Below, piece by piece: positions 55,575-63,841 of a DNA stretch of 64,000 bases. The notes below the pieces were generated by a model. That model made no database searches, was not told the DNA's origin, and saw nothing but the letters and a program-made list of their open reading frames with translations. Where the stretch lies: positions 42,947-106,946 of the forward strand of contig SVMM01000014.1 in the NCBI GenBank assembly GCA_015067435.1, given 5' to 3'. The stretch's first letter is position 1. Each line of letters opens with the position of its first letter. Made by a program: the position numbers and the translations under genes. This DNA comes from Oscillospiraceae bacterium. Lineage in GTDB: Bacteria; Bacillota; Clostridia; Oscillospirales; Oscillospiraceae.

Positions 55575-56852
55575 ATGGAACGCGGTTCCAAGACCTATCG
55601 GACCTATGTGGAGATACTGCGCCGCGAGCTGGTGTGCGCCATGGGCTGCACCGAGCCGATCGCCGTCGCCTACTGCGCGGCAAAGGCGCGCAGCGTGCTC
55701 GGCACGCTGCCGGAGCGCATTGAGGTCGGCGCGAGCGGCAACATCATCAAGAACGTCAAGAGCGTCGTCGTGCCCAATACGAACGGCGGGCGCGGCATCG
55801 CCGTCGCCGCGGCGGCGGGCGCGCTCTACGGCGACGAGGACGCGGAGCTGGAGGTCATCTCCCGCGTCTCCGGCGAGGCGAAGGCGGAGCTGCCCGCGTA
55901 TCTCGAAAAAACGCCGGTGGCGATCCGCGCGGTCACGTCGCCCTGCCTGCTGGACATCGCCGTCACCGTGTACGCCGGGGACGAGAGCGCAAGCGTGCGC
56001 ATCGCGAACGAGCACACGAACATCGTACACATTGAGCACAACGGCAGGGTGCTGCTCGACAAGGACGCCGACGCGCCGGAGGCGCCCGACGCGAATGCGC
56101 CCGACTACACGCTTCTGACGGTGCACGGCATCTGCGACTTCGCCGCCACCTGCAACCTCGGCGACGTGCGCGACGTCCTCACGCGCCAGATCGAGCTGAA
56201 CACCGCCATCGCCGAGGAGGGCCTGCGCAACGACTACGGCGCGAACATCGGCAAGGTGCTGCTCAAGACCGGCGACGACCTGCGCACCCGCGCCAAGGCG
56301 TACGCCGCCGCGGGCTCGGACGCGCGCATGAACGGCTGCGAGCTGCCGGTGGTATGCTGCTCGGGCAGCGGCAATCAGGGACTGACCGCCTCGCTCCCCG
56401 TGATCGTCTACGCCAAGGCGCTCGGTGCGAAGCAGGATCAGCTGCTGCGCGCGCTGCTGGTGTCCAACCTCGTCACGCTGCATGAGAAGGCGGGCATCGG
56501 ACGGCTCTCCGCCTACTGCGGCGCGGTCAGCGCGGGCGCGGGCGCCGGAGCCGGCATCGCGTGGCTCTCAAGTGCCAGTGAAAAGGACGTGGCGCACACG
56601 ATCGTCAACGCGCTCGCCATCACGTCCGGCATCGTGTGTGACGGGGCAAAATCCTCCTGCGCCGCGAAGATCGCCATGGCGGTCGAGACGGGCATCTTCG
56701 GCTGGGAGATGTACTGGAACGGACAGCAGTTCTACGGCGGCGACGGGCTGGTGGTCAAGGGCGTGGAGAACTCCATCGCGCGCTTCGCCCGCCTCGCCCG
56801 CGTGGGCATGCGCGAGACCGATCAGGAGATCATCAAAATGATGACGGAGTGA
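55575..56852 (+). CDS. L-cysteine desulfidase family protein (CdsB/YhaM, UPF0597)
   Basis: This 425-residue [4Fe-4S] lyase family converts L-cysteine (or L-serine in some members) to pyruvate, ammonia and sulfide. AMGCTEP holds Cys25, the proposed catalytic residue. Further Cys residues in the second half (SAYCGAV, IVCDGAKSSCAAKIAM) fit cluster ligands. The Gly-rich AGAGAGAGIAWLS loop is typical. It starts 28 bp after tnaA with AGGAGG upstream. Substrate preference, cysteine versus serine, cannot be read from the sequence. Confidence 0.9.
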   Translation: MERGSKTYRTYVEILRRELVCAMGCTEPIAVAYCAAKARSVLGTLPERIEVGASGNIIKNVKSVVVPNTNGGRGIAVAAAAGALYGDEDAELEVISRVSGEAKAELPAYLEKTPVAIRAVTSPCLLDIAVTVYAGDESASVRIANEHTNIVHIEHNGRVLLDKDADAPEAPDANAPDYTLLTVHGICDFAATCNLGDVRDVLTRQIELNTAIAEEGLRNDYGANIGKVLLKTGDDLRTRAKAYAAAGSDARMNGCELPVVCCSGSGNQGLTASLPVIVYAKALGAKQDQLLRALLVSNLVTLHEKAGIGRLSAYCGAVSAGAGAGAGIAWLSSASEKDVAHTIVNALAITSGIVCDGAKSSCAAKIAMAVETGIFGWEMYWNGQQFYGGDGLVVKGVENSIARFARLARVGMRETDQEIIKMMTE

Positions 56853-56868
56853 AAACAGCATAAAAAGG

Positions 56869-56906
56869 GGTTCCGCGGGGCTGAGCGCCCCGCGGAACCG
56901 TTTTTT
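56869..56906. terminator. Bidirectional hairpin terminator
   Basis: A 13-bp stem (56869-56881 with 56887-56899) with T6 after and A5 before, between the desulfidase gene and trxB. Confidence 0.9.
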
Positions 56907-56911
56907 CCTTC

Positions 56912-57823
56912 TTACGCTTCGTCCAGCCAGCGGATCGCGGAGATCGCCGCGACCGCGCCGTCCGCGACGGCGGTCGTCAGCTGGCGCACCGTCTTGGCGC
57001 GGCAGTCGCCCGCGACGAAGACGCCCGGCGTCGGGGACGCGCAGTCCTCGCCCGTCTCGGCGTAGCCCGCGTCGTCCAGCTTCAAAAGCGTCGAGAACGA
57101 CGCGTTGTCCGGCTCGCCGCCGATGGCGACAAACAGTCCGTCGACCGCCAGCTCGCGCCGCTCGCCGTTCGCGCGCTCGACCACGACGCCGCGCAGCTCG
57201 TCCTCCCCCAGCAGCTCCACAACCGTCGATTCCAGCACAAAGCGGACGTTTGCGCGCCTGTCCAGCGCCTCCGCCAGCTTCTGCTCGCCGCGGAAGTCGG
57301 CGCGCCGGTGGATCAGGTACACCGCCTCGCAGGTCTCGCTGAGGAGCAGCGCGTCCTGCAACGCGCTGTTGCCCCCGCCGACGACGGCGACCGTGCGCCC
57401 CTTGTAGAACGCGCCGTCGCACACCGCGCAGTAGCTCACACCGCTGCCGACGAGCTCCGTCTCGCGCTCCACGCCCAGCGGGCGCGGCTTCGCGCCGGTG
57501 GCGAGGATAACGCTGCGCGCCTTGAACACGGCGCCGGACTCGCAGAACACGGTCAGGCCGTCGTCGTCGCAGCGGCGGACGCCGGTCACCTCCTCCAGTT
57601 CGGTGTCCGCGCCCTGTGCCATCGCCTGCTCCAGCATCTTGTCGCCCAGCTCCACGCCGGTGACGGACGCGAAGCCCGGATAGTTCTCCACGCGCGGCGA
57701 CCATGTGATCTGCCCGCCGAAGGTGCCCTTCTCCACGATCAGCACGGACTTTCCCGCGCGGCGGGCGTAGACGGCGGCGGTCAGCCCCGCGGGCCCCCCG
57801 CCGATGATGACGATATCGTACAT
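56912..57823 (-). CDS. trxB: Thioredoxin reductase
   Basis: This 303-residue flavoprotein has the FAD motif IGGGPAGLTAA at the N-terminus, the redox disulfide CAVC in YCAVCDGAFYKG, the NAD(P)H motif VVGGGNSAL and the final GVFVAGDCRAKTVRQL. It is the third gene after nrdG and nrdD, behind a hairpin. The NrdD protein carries a redoxin domain, so the reductase could supply its electrons. The start at 57823 follows GAGGAGAAG. Confidence 0.95.
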   Translation of the reverse strand: MYDIVIIGGGPAGLTAAVYARRAGKSVLIVEKGTFGGQITWSPRVENYPGFASVTGVELGDKMLEQAMAQGADTELEEVTGVRRCDDDGLTVFCESGAVFKARSVILATGAKPRPLGVERETELVGSGVSYCAVCDGAFYKGRTVAVVGGGNSALQDALLLSETCEAVYLIHRRADFRGEQKLAEALDRRANVRFVLESTVVELLGEDELRGVVVERANGERRELAVDGLFVAIGGEPDNASFSTLLKLDDAGYAETGEDCASPTPGVFVAGDCRAKTVRQLTTAVADGAVAAISAIRWLDEA

Positions 57824-57844
57824 AATCTCTTCTCCTCGTATACC

Positions 57845-57879
57845 AAAACGGCGGCGGCTGTTGAGCCGCCGCCGTTTTT
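57845..57879 (-). terminator. Hairpin after nrdD
   Basis: A 15-bp perfect stem (57845-57859 with 57864-57878), 4-nt loop, short T run on the minus strand. No promoter is evident between it and trxB, so read-through is likely. Confidence 0.7.
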
Positions 57880-57887
57880 GAATGGGT

Positions 57888-60266
57888 TCAGGCGATCGCG
57901 CTGGCGGAGACGTACTGCTTGATCGCGCCAGCGCCGGCAATCTTCTCAAAGTTCTCGCCGTCGATGAGCACCAGCGTGGGCGCCTGCTTGACGCCGTAGC
58001 GGCGCGCGAGGTCGGCGTTCTCGTCCGCGAGCAGCGTCTCATACGCGAAGCCCGCCTTATCGAGGTACTGGCACGCGATGCGGCAGTTGGGGCAGGTCGC
58101 CGTGGTGAACAGCAGCGCGCGCTTCGCGCGCACCTGCGCCGCGGCGGGCGCTTCGACGCTGCGGATCGCCTTCGGGCCCTGATGCGTCAGGCGGGAGTGG
58201 TCGATCACATACTCGCGGCGCTCCTTGTACTCCTGCGTCTTGCCGACGTTCCAGTTCTGGATGGGGCGGTAGTAGCCGGTGATGCGGCTGTAGACCTCGG
58301 TGGGCTGGCCGCAGTGCGGGCAGGTGAACTGCTCGCCGGAGAGATAGCCGTGGTCGCGGCAGACCGAGTAGGTCGGCGACATCGTGTAGTACGGCAGGCG
58401 GTAGTTCTCCGCGATCTTGCGCACGAGCCGCGCCGCCGCCTCCCAGTCGGGCAGCTTCTCGCCCAAAAAGGCGTGGAACACGGTGCCCGAGGTGTAGCGC
58501 GTTTGCAGCTCGTCCTGAATGTCCAGCGCGGCGAAGATGTCCTCCGTGTATCCCACGGGCAGATGCGAGCTGTTGGTGTAGTAGGGGTCGCCGCCCGGCT
58601 CGGCGGCGGTGATGATGTCGGGGAAGGTCTCCACGTCGTGCTTGGCGAGGCGGTAGGACGTGGACTCGGCGGGCGTCGCCTCCAGATTGTAGAGGTCGCC
58701 GTACTGCTCCTGATAGTCAGAAAGCCGCTCGCGCATGTGGTCGAGCACCTGCTTGGCGAAGGTCTGGCACTTGGGGTGCGTCATGTCCGCGCGGATCCAG
58801 TTGGCGTTGAGCCCCGCCTCGTTCATGCCGACAAGGCCGATGGTGGAGAAGTGGTTGTCGAAGTGGCCGAGATAGCGCTTTGTGTAGGGGTACAGCCCCG
58901 CGTCGAGCAGCTTCGTGATAACGGTGCGCTTCGCCTTGAGCGAGCGCGCGGAAATGTCCATCATGTGGTCGAGGCGGCGGTAGAAGTCCGCCTCGTCCTT
59001 CGCGAGATACGCGATGCGCGGCATGTTGATCGTCACGACGCCGACGGAGCCGGTGCTCTCGCCGGAGCCGAAGAAGCCGCCGGTCTTTTTGCGCAGCTCC
59101 CGCAGGTCGAGGCGCAGGCGGCAGCACATCGAGCGCACGTCGCTCGGCTCCATGTCGGAGTTGATGTAGTTGGAGAAATACGGCGTGCCGTACTTCGCGG
59201 TCATCTCAAAGAGCAGCTTGTTGTTCTCGGTGGGCGACCAGTCGAAGTCCTTCGTGATGGAGTAGGTCGGGATGGGGTACTGGAAGCCGCGGCCGTTGGC
59301 GTCGCCCTCGATCATGATCTCGATGAACGCCTTGTTGACCATGTCCATCTCGCGCTGGCAGTCGCCGTAGGTGAAGTCCAGTTCCTTGCCGCCGACGAGC
59401 GCGGGCAGATCCTTGAGATCCTTCGGCACGACCCAGTCGAGCGTGATGTTGGAGAACGGCGCCTGCGTGCCCCAGCGCGACGGCGTGTTCACGCCGTAGA
59501 CGAACGACTGGATGCACTGCTTTGTCTCCTTGTAGCTGAGGTTGTCGACCTTGACAAAGGGCGCGAGATATGTGTCGAACGAGGAGAACGCCTGCGCGCC
59601 CGCCCACTCGTTCTGCATGATGCCGAGGAAGTTGACCATCTGGTTGCAGAGCGTCGACAGATGGCTCGCCGGCGCGGAGGTGATCTTGCCGGGCACGCCG
59701 CCGAGACCCTCCTGAATGAGCTGCCGCAGGCTCCAGCCTGCGCAGTAGCCGGTCAGCATGCTCAAATCGTGCAGGTGGATGTCGCAGTTGCGGTGGGCGT
59801 CCGCGATCTCCTGATCGTAGACCTCGCTGAGCCAGTAGTTCGCCGTGATGGCGCCGGAGTTGGAGAGGATCAGTCCGCCGACGGAGTAGGTGACGGTGGA
59901 GTTCTCCTTCACGCGCCAGTCGCTGATCTTGAGGTACTTGTCCACAGTCTCCTTATAGTCGAGAAACGTGCTGCGGGTGTTGCGGAGCTTCTCGCGCTGC
60001 TTGCGGTAGAGGATGTACGCCTTTGCCACCGCCTCGTAGCCGCCACGGGAAAGCACAGCTTCCACGCTGTCCTGAATGTCCTCCATCGCCACGAGGCCGT
60101 CCTTGATCTTGGGCAGGAAATCCGCCGAAACCTTCAGCGCCAGGAAATCGATCACGCTGTCGTTGTACTCGGTCTCCGTCGCCTCGAACGCCTTCCGGAT
60201 CGCGGCCGCGATCCGCGTGATGTCGAACGCCACAACAGTGCCGTCGCGCTTCACAACTTGATACAT
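57888..60266 (-). CDS. nrdD: Anaerobic ribonucleoside-triphosphate reductase fused to a redoxin domain
   Basis: This 792-residue class III ribonucleotide reductase begins with an ATP-cone (KRDGTVVAFDITRIAAAI). The ten-stranded barrel follows. A zinc site (YSVCRDHGY, FTCPHCGQP) and the glycyl-radical region RITGYYRPIQNWNVGKTQEY sit near residue 690. Beyond the usual end an extra domain (about 715-792) holds TTATCPNCRIACQYL and QAPTLVLIDG, a thioredoxin/glutaredoxin fold with a CxxC. The protein may therefore take electrons from thioredoxin reductase instead of formate, as known for some class III enzymes. The start at 60266 follows GAGGGAGAG. Confidence 0.93.
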   Translation of the reverse strand: MYQVVKRDGTVVAFDITRIAAAIRKAFEATETEYNDSVIDFLALKVSADFLPKIKDGLVAMEDIQDSVEAVLSRGGYEAVAKAYILYRKQREKLRNTRSTFLDYKETVDKYLKISDWRVKENSTVTYSVGGLILSNSGAITANYWLSEVYDQEIADAHRNCDIHLHDLSMLTGYCAGWSLRQLIQEGLGGVPGKITSAPASHLSTLCNQMVNFLGIMQNEWAGAQAFSSFDTYLAPFVKVDNLSYKETKQCIQSFVYGVNTPSRWGTQAPFSNITLDWVVPKDLKDLPALVGGKELDFTYGDCQREMDMVNKAFIEIMIEGDANGRGFQYPIPTYSITKDFDWSPTENNKLLFEMTAKYGTPYFSNYINSDMEPSDVRSMCCRLRLDLRELRKKTGGFFGSGESTGSVGVVTINMPRIAYLAKDEADFYRRLDHMMDISARSLKAKRTVITKLLDAGLYPYTKRYLGHFDNHFSTIGLVGMNEAGLNANWIRADMTHPKCQTFAKQVLDHMRERLSDYQEQYGDLYNLEATPAESTSYRLAKHDVETFPDIITAAEPGGDPYYTNSSHLPVGYTEDIFAALDIQDELQTRYTSGTVFHAFLGEKLPDWEAAARLVRKIAENYRLPYYTMSPTYSVCRDHGYLSGEQFTCPHCGQPTEVYSRITGYYRPIQNWNVGKTQEYKERREYVIDHSRLTHQGPKAIRSVEAPAAAQVRAKRALLFTTATCPNCRIACQYLDKAGFAYETLLADENADLARRYGVKQAPTLVLIDGENFEKIAGAGAIKQYVSASAIA

Positions 60267-60313
60267 AATGCCTTTCTCTCCCTCTGTTTTTATGCTTTTT
60301 CTTTCTCTTCCGC

Positions 60314-61012
60314 TCAGTTGACGCCGCGCAGCGCCGCCGTGGGAACGACGGAGCGCACCGTCTCACACAACACACGCATTTCCTCGTCCGTGAACGCTCC
60401 GAGGCCGTCCGCGGCGAGCAGATCGCCGGTGTCCCGGAACTGCTGTAAATAGTACTCCCGCGCGCCCTCGATCCAGCGCGCCGCGCCCAGCAGGCTCTCC
60501 GCCGTGTGCAATCCGCGCACCACGGTCGTGCGGAACTCATACGCCTCCGCCGCGCCGCCGAGCAGCAAATCGCGGCTTCGCGCGAGAGCGCCCATGTCCA
60601 CCGGCGCGCCCGCGGTCTCCGCCCACAGCTCCGGCGCGTTCTTCACGTCCATCGCCACGCGGTCGGCAAGCCCTTCCTCCAAAACGGCGCGCAGCCGGTC
60701 AGGGAGCGTGCCGTTGGTGTCCAGCTTGATTTTGTATCCCATGGCGCGCACCGCGCGCAGGAAGTCCGGCAGGTCGTCGTGCAGCAGCGGCTCGCCGCCC
60801 GTGACCGCCACGCCGTCGAGCACGCCGCGGCGCTTTTCGAGGAACGCAAGCACGTCCTCCATGCGCTCGCCGTCCTCCATCCGCTCCGGCAGCACCAGCG
60901 CCGCGTTGTGGCAGAACGGGCAGCGGAGGTTGCATCCGCAGGTGAAAACCGTGCACGCAACCTGCCCGGGATAGTCCAGCAGGGTAAGCTTTTGCAGGCC
61001 CGCGATGCGCAT
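60314..61012 (-). CDS. nrdG: Anaerobic ribonucleotide reductase activating protein
   Basis: This 232-residue radical SAM activase creates the glycyl radical of NrdD. The cluster motif CNLRCPFC (C-x3-C-x2-C) is at about residues 27-34, and the GGE motif in VTGGEPLL follows. It starts MRIAGLQKLTLLDYPGQ, typical of the NrdG2/NrdG-like group. The start at 61012 has GGGGGGAT upstream. It lies 47 bp before nrdD. Confidence 0.94.
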   Translation of the reverse strand: MRIAGLQKLTLLDYPGQVACTVFTCGCNLRCPFCHNAALVLPERMEDGERMEDVLAFLEKRRGVLDGVAVTGGEPLLHDDLPDFLRAVRAMGYKIKLDTNGTLPDRLRAVLEEGLADRVAMDVKNAPELWAETAGAPVDMGALARSRDLLLGGAAEAYEFRTTVVRGLHTAESLLGAARWIEGAREYYLQQFRDTGDLLAADGLGAFTDEEMRVLCETVRSVVPTAALRGVN

Positions 61013-61049
61013 GTGATCCCCCCGCTTCCCCCGATTTTTCCCATTTGAC

Positions 61050-61078
61050 ATAATAGAGCTAACCGGACTGCTTGTCAA
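61050..61078 (-). promoter_or_regulatory. Sigma-A promoter of the nrdG-nrdD-trxB operon
   Basis: On the minus strand TTGACA (61073-61078), a 17-nt spacer and TATTAT (61050-61055). Confidence 0.8.
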
Positions 61079-61087
61079 GATGTAAAA

Positions 61088-61144
61088 CCACAAAATATGG
61101 AAAAGATTTTTGCGGTCAGTCGTCGCTTACACCAAATGTAGTGG
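61088..61144 (-). promoter_or_regulatory. Candidate NrdR boxes
   Basis: Two imperfect matches to the NrdR consensus ACACWATATATWGTGT lie at 61088-61103 (about 10 of 16) and 61129-61144 (about 12 of 16), 41 bp apart, upstream of the nrdGD promoter. NrdR box pairs are usually about 31 bp apart, so the call is tentative. Confidence 0.35.
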
Positions 61145-61181
61145 TCTGCCCAAAAGTCTGTTTTCCCGCGAAAAGGCGCAA

Positions 61182-61218
61182 AAAATGGGCGAACCGACAC
61201 GGTTCGCCCATTTTCATC
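61182..61218 (-). terminator. Terminator of the GGDEF/EAL gene
   Basis: A 14-bp perfect stem (61182-61195 with 61201-61214) with a 5-nt loop, followed on the minus strand by a T tract. Confidence 0.85.
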
Positions 61219-61224
61219 GGGAAA

Positions 61225-63747
61225 TCAGGCCCCTTCCGCCAGCCGGAAGATCAGGATGTAGCGCACGTCCTCGGCGGGGTCGGTGACGTGGTCGATCTTC
61301 ATGTGCATTCCGACGTTTTTGCCCTCCGCGCCCTGGATCGAGAAGGACAGTCCGACGGAGTCCTTCGGCATGTTCATGGTGACGGAGATCAGCTTGCGCG
61401 CGGCGTCCGCCTCCAGCCGGTCGTAGAAGCCGCCCTCGTTGAGCTCACGCTCGAACTCCTGCGCCGTGAGGCCGAGGGTGCTCTCCAGCCCGTGCACGAC
61501 CACCTGATAGTACCACAGGCTGCCCTGCCGCTGCAAAAACACGATGCTCTCCGAGGAATACTGTGCGAACATGCGCATCTGCTTGCGCAGCTCGGCGATC
61601 TCCGTGACCTCCTGCATCGCGCCGTAGAAGATCTTGCCGCTCTCCGTCTCCTCCAGAAAGTAGAAGCGTTCGAAGAACTGGCCGAGGGAGCCGTCGGTGC
61701 GGTAGACGCCGAACACGCCCTCCGAGCCGTTGAACCGGTCCTCCTCCGCCTTGCGCAGCAGGTCGAGGAACAACTGCCTGTCGCTGGGGAAGACGTACTG
61801 CTGCATCCCTATCAGGCGGTCGTGGAAGTCCGGCACGTTGACCATGCGCATGAACTGCTCGTTGTAGCGCACGATGTCCACGTTCTCCCCGCCGTCCCAG
61901 CAGTAGAACGCCGCCGCGCCGAGGATGTTGTTGAGCATGGAATCACTGTAGATGTTCTCGTCCATGAACTCGCGGACGCTGAACGGCTGGGACGAGATGA
62001 AGGAGAAGCCCTGCGGGTCGATGTGCTCGACGTCGCCGATCAGCTCCTCGAACTCCGCCACCGACAGCGGCCGGTAGAAGTAGAAGCCCTGAATGTAGCG
62101 GCAGCCGAGCTTTTCGAGGAAGCTGAGCTGCTCGGCGCTCTCCACGCCCTCAACGATGATCGGCACCGCCATGGTGCGCGTCATATTGACGATGGTCTCG
62201 ATGATGTGGATGCCCTTGGTCTCGTCGCTGCGGTTGATGTCAAGGAACTGTGCGTCGAGCTTGATGACGTCCACGTTGAGCTTGTGGAGCATGTTCAGCG
62301 AGGAATAGCCGCTGCCAAAGTCGTCCATCAGCGTCAAAAAGCCCTTGTCGCGCAGCGCCTGCACCGCGTCGCGGATAAAATCCGTGTTGTCCACGTAGGC
62401 GGACTCGGTGATCTCGATCTTGATGAGCTCCCTGGGGATGCCGTACTTCTCCGTCAGGCGCTCGAAGTACGCCGGCACGTCGATGGCGAAGAAATCCGCC
62501 TGCGAGACGTTGAGCGACACGGGCACCGGCGTGTGCCCGTCGCGGATCCAGCGGTGGAGCCACGCGCACACGTTCTCCCAGATGTATTTGTCCAGATCGG
62601 TGATGAAGCCGTACTTCTCCAGCACGGGCACGAACTCGTCCGGCGGCATCAGCCGGCCGTCCGGCGTCTTCCAGCGCGCCAGCGACTCCGCGCCCACGAC
62701 CTTGCCCGTCACGGCGACGCACTGGGGCTGGAGGCAGAAGAACAGCTCGTGGTTCTTGAGTCCCCGCTGGAAGTCGGACAGCACGCGGTATTCCAGCTCC
62801 GCCTGATTCTGCATGGAGTGCTGGTAGAAGCGGATGCGGGTGTGGTAGTCGCCCTTGATCTGTCCCGCCGCGATGGACGAGCGGTCGAGCGCCGCCGTAA
62901 TGTCGTCGGCGTCGTCGACGTAGCTGATGCCGAACGCGGGCATGAAGCCCATGGAGGTGCCGCGAGAGACGATCAGCTCATGGATCTCGTCGAAGAGGCG
63001 GTCGATGTTCTTCTTGTCGTAGGGCAGCAGCATACAGTAGTCGTCCTGCCCCAGATAGCCCGCCAGACCGCCGACGCGATCCGCCGTCTTCTTGAACAGC
63101 GCGCCCACCTGCGCCAGCAGCAGATCGCCGGTCTCGTGGCCGTACCACTCGTTGAACAGGCGGAAATTCTCGATGTCCACGGACAGCATGCACCAGTCCG
63201 CCTCGCGGTTCTGGATCAGCTCCTGCGCTTCGAGGAAGAATGCCCGCTGGCGCAGCAGGCCCGTCAGCTCGTCCATATCCGCGGCGCGGGAGCGGATCGT
63301 CTGGGAACGCTGCGGGTTTTCCTTCTCCTGCACGTTATACATGTAGATGCGCACAAGCCCCTCGCCGAAGCCGTGCTGCGCGCCGCCGAGGACGATCTGG
63401 TCCATCCAGCACCAGTTCCCGTCGAGCAGCTTGTAGCGGATCTCCTCGCGCAGGACGCCCGGCCTCTCCGCGCGCGCAAGGCGCTCCAGCAGGGTATCAG
63501 GCTCCATCATCCGGCGGTAGGTCTCGCGGTCGTCCGGGTGCACCATGTGCTCCTGACAGTAGCGGTACAGCTCGGAAAACGCGCCGCTGCGCATGGGCGC
63601 GAAATACTTCCCCTCCGTGTGGCAGAGGATGCGGCAGCGGTCGTAAATGAGGTCGATCTCGATCAGCTCGTCAAAGAAGGAGCTGTTCAGCTCGTCAAAA
63701 TAGCTCTCCGGCGCGGACGCCGGCGCTCCGCCGGTGTTCTCGTTCAT
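61225..63747 (-). CDS. GGDEF/EAL protein with PAS-like ends
   Basis: This 840-residue cytoplasmic protein has a PAS-like N-terminus (about 30-140), a degenerate GGDEF domain (about 150-300) and an EAL domain (about 330-570). The C-terminal sensory region (about 580-840) probably contains one PAS-like domain and a short beta domain. In the GGDEF the signature is LGQDDY (232-237), so synthesis is unlikely. In the EAL the motif reads ESL (Glu354), yet the metal and catalytic residues Asn413, Glu448, Asp475, Asp476, Lys496, Glu533 and Gln553 are present, so phosphodiesterase activity is plausible. ATG 63747 follows AAGGAGG. Confidence 0.9.
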   Translation of the reverse strand: MNENTGGAPASAPESYFDELNSSFFDELIEIDLIYDRCRILCHTEGKYFAPMRSGAFSELYRYCQEHMVHPDDRETYRRMMEPDTLLERLARAERPGVLREEIRYKLLDGNWCWMDQIVLGGAQHGFGEGLVRIYMYNVQEKENPQRSQTIRSRAADMDELTGLLRQRAFFLEAQELIQNREADWCMLSVDIENFRLFNEWYGHETGDLLLAQVGALFKKTADRVGGLAGYLGQDDYCMLLPYDKKNIDRLFDEIHELIVSRGTSMGFMPAFGISYVDDADDITAALDRSSIAAGQIKGDYHTRIRFYQHSMQNQAELEYRVLSDFQRGLKNHELFFCLQPQCVAVTGKVVGAESLARWKTPDGRLMPPDEFVPVLEKYGFITDLDKYIWENVCAWLHRWIRDGHTPVPVSLNVSQADFFAIDVPAYFERLTEKYGIPRELIKIEITESAYVDNTDFIRDAVQALRDKGFLTLMDDFGSGYSSLNMLHKLNVDVIKLDAQFLDINRSDETKGIHIIETIVNMTRTMAVPIIVEGVESAEQLSFLEKLGCRYIQGFYFYRPLSVAEFEELIGDVEHIDPQGFSFISSQPFSVREFMDENIYSDSMLNNILGAAAFYCWDGGENVDIVRYNEQFMRMVNVPDFHDRLIGMQQYVFPSDRQLFLDLLRKAEEDRFNGSEGVFGVYRTDGSLGQFFERFYFLEETESGKIFYGAMQEVTEIAELRKQMRMFAQYSSESIVFLQRQGSLWYYQVVVHGLESTLGLTAQEFERELNEGGFYDRLEADAARKLISVTMNMPKDSVGLSFSIQGAEGKNVGMHMKIDHVTDPAEDVRYILIFRLAEGA

Positions 63748-63812
63748 GCCGCACCTCCTTCCCCGACGCGCGAGTTTGCGCATCGATAAAAATGCCGATA
63801 GTGGTTCAATTC

Positions 63813-63841
63813 ATTATATCGCAGGCGACGCGTCTTTTCAA
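63813..63841 (-). promoter_or_regulatory. Sigma-A promoter of the GGDEF/EAL gene
   Basis: On the minus strand TTGAAA (63836-63841), a 17-nt spacer and TATAAT (63813-63818). The remaining bases to 64000 hold no gene that I can support. Confidence 0.8.
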
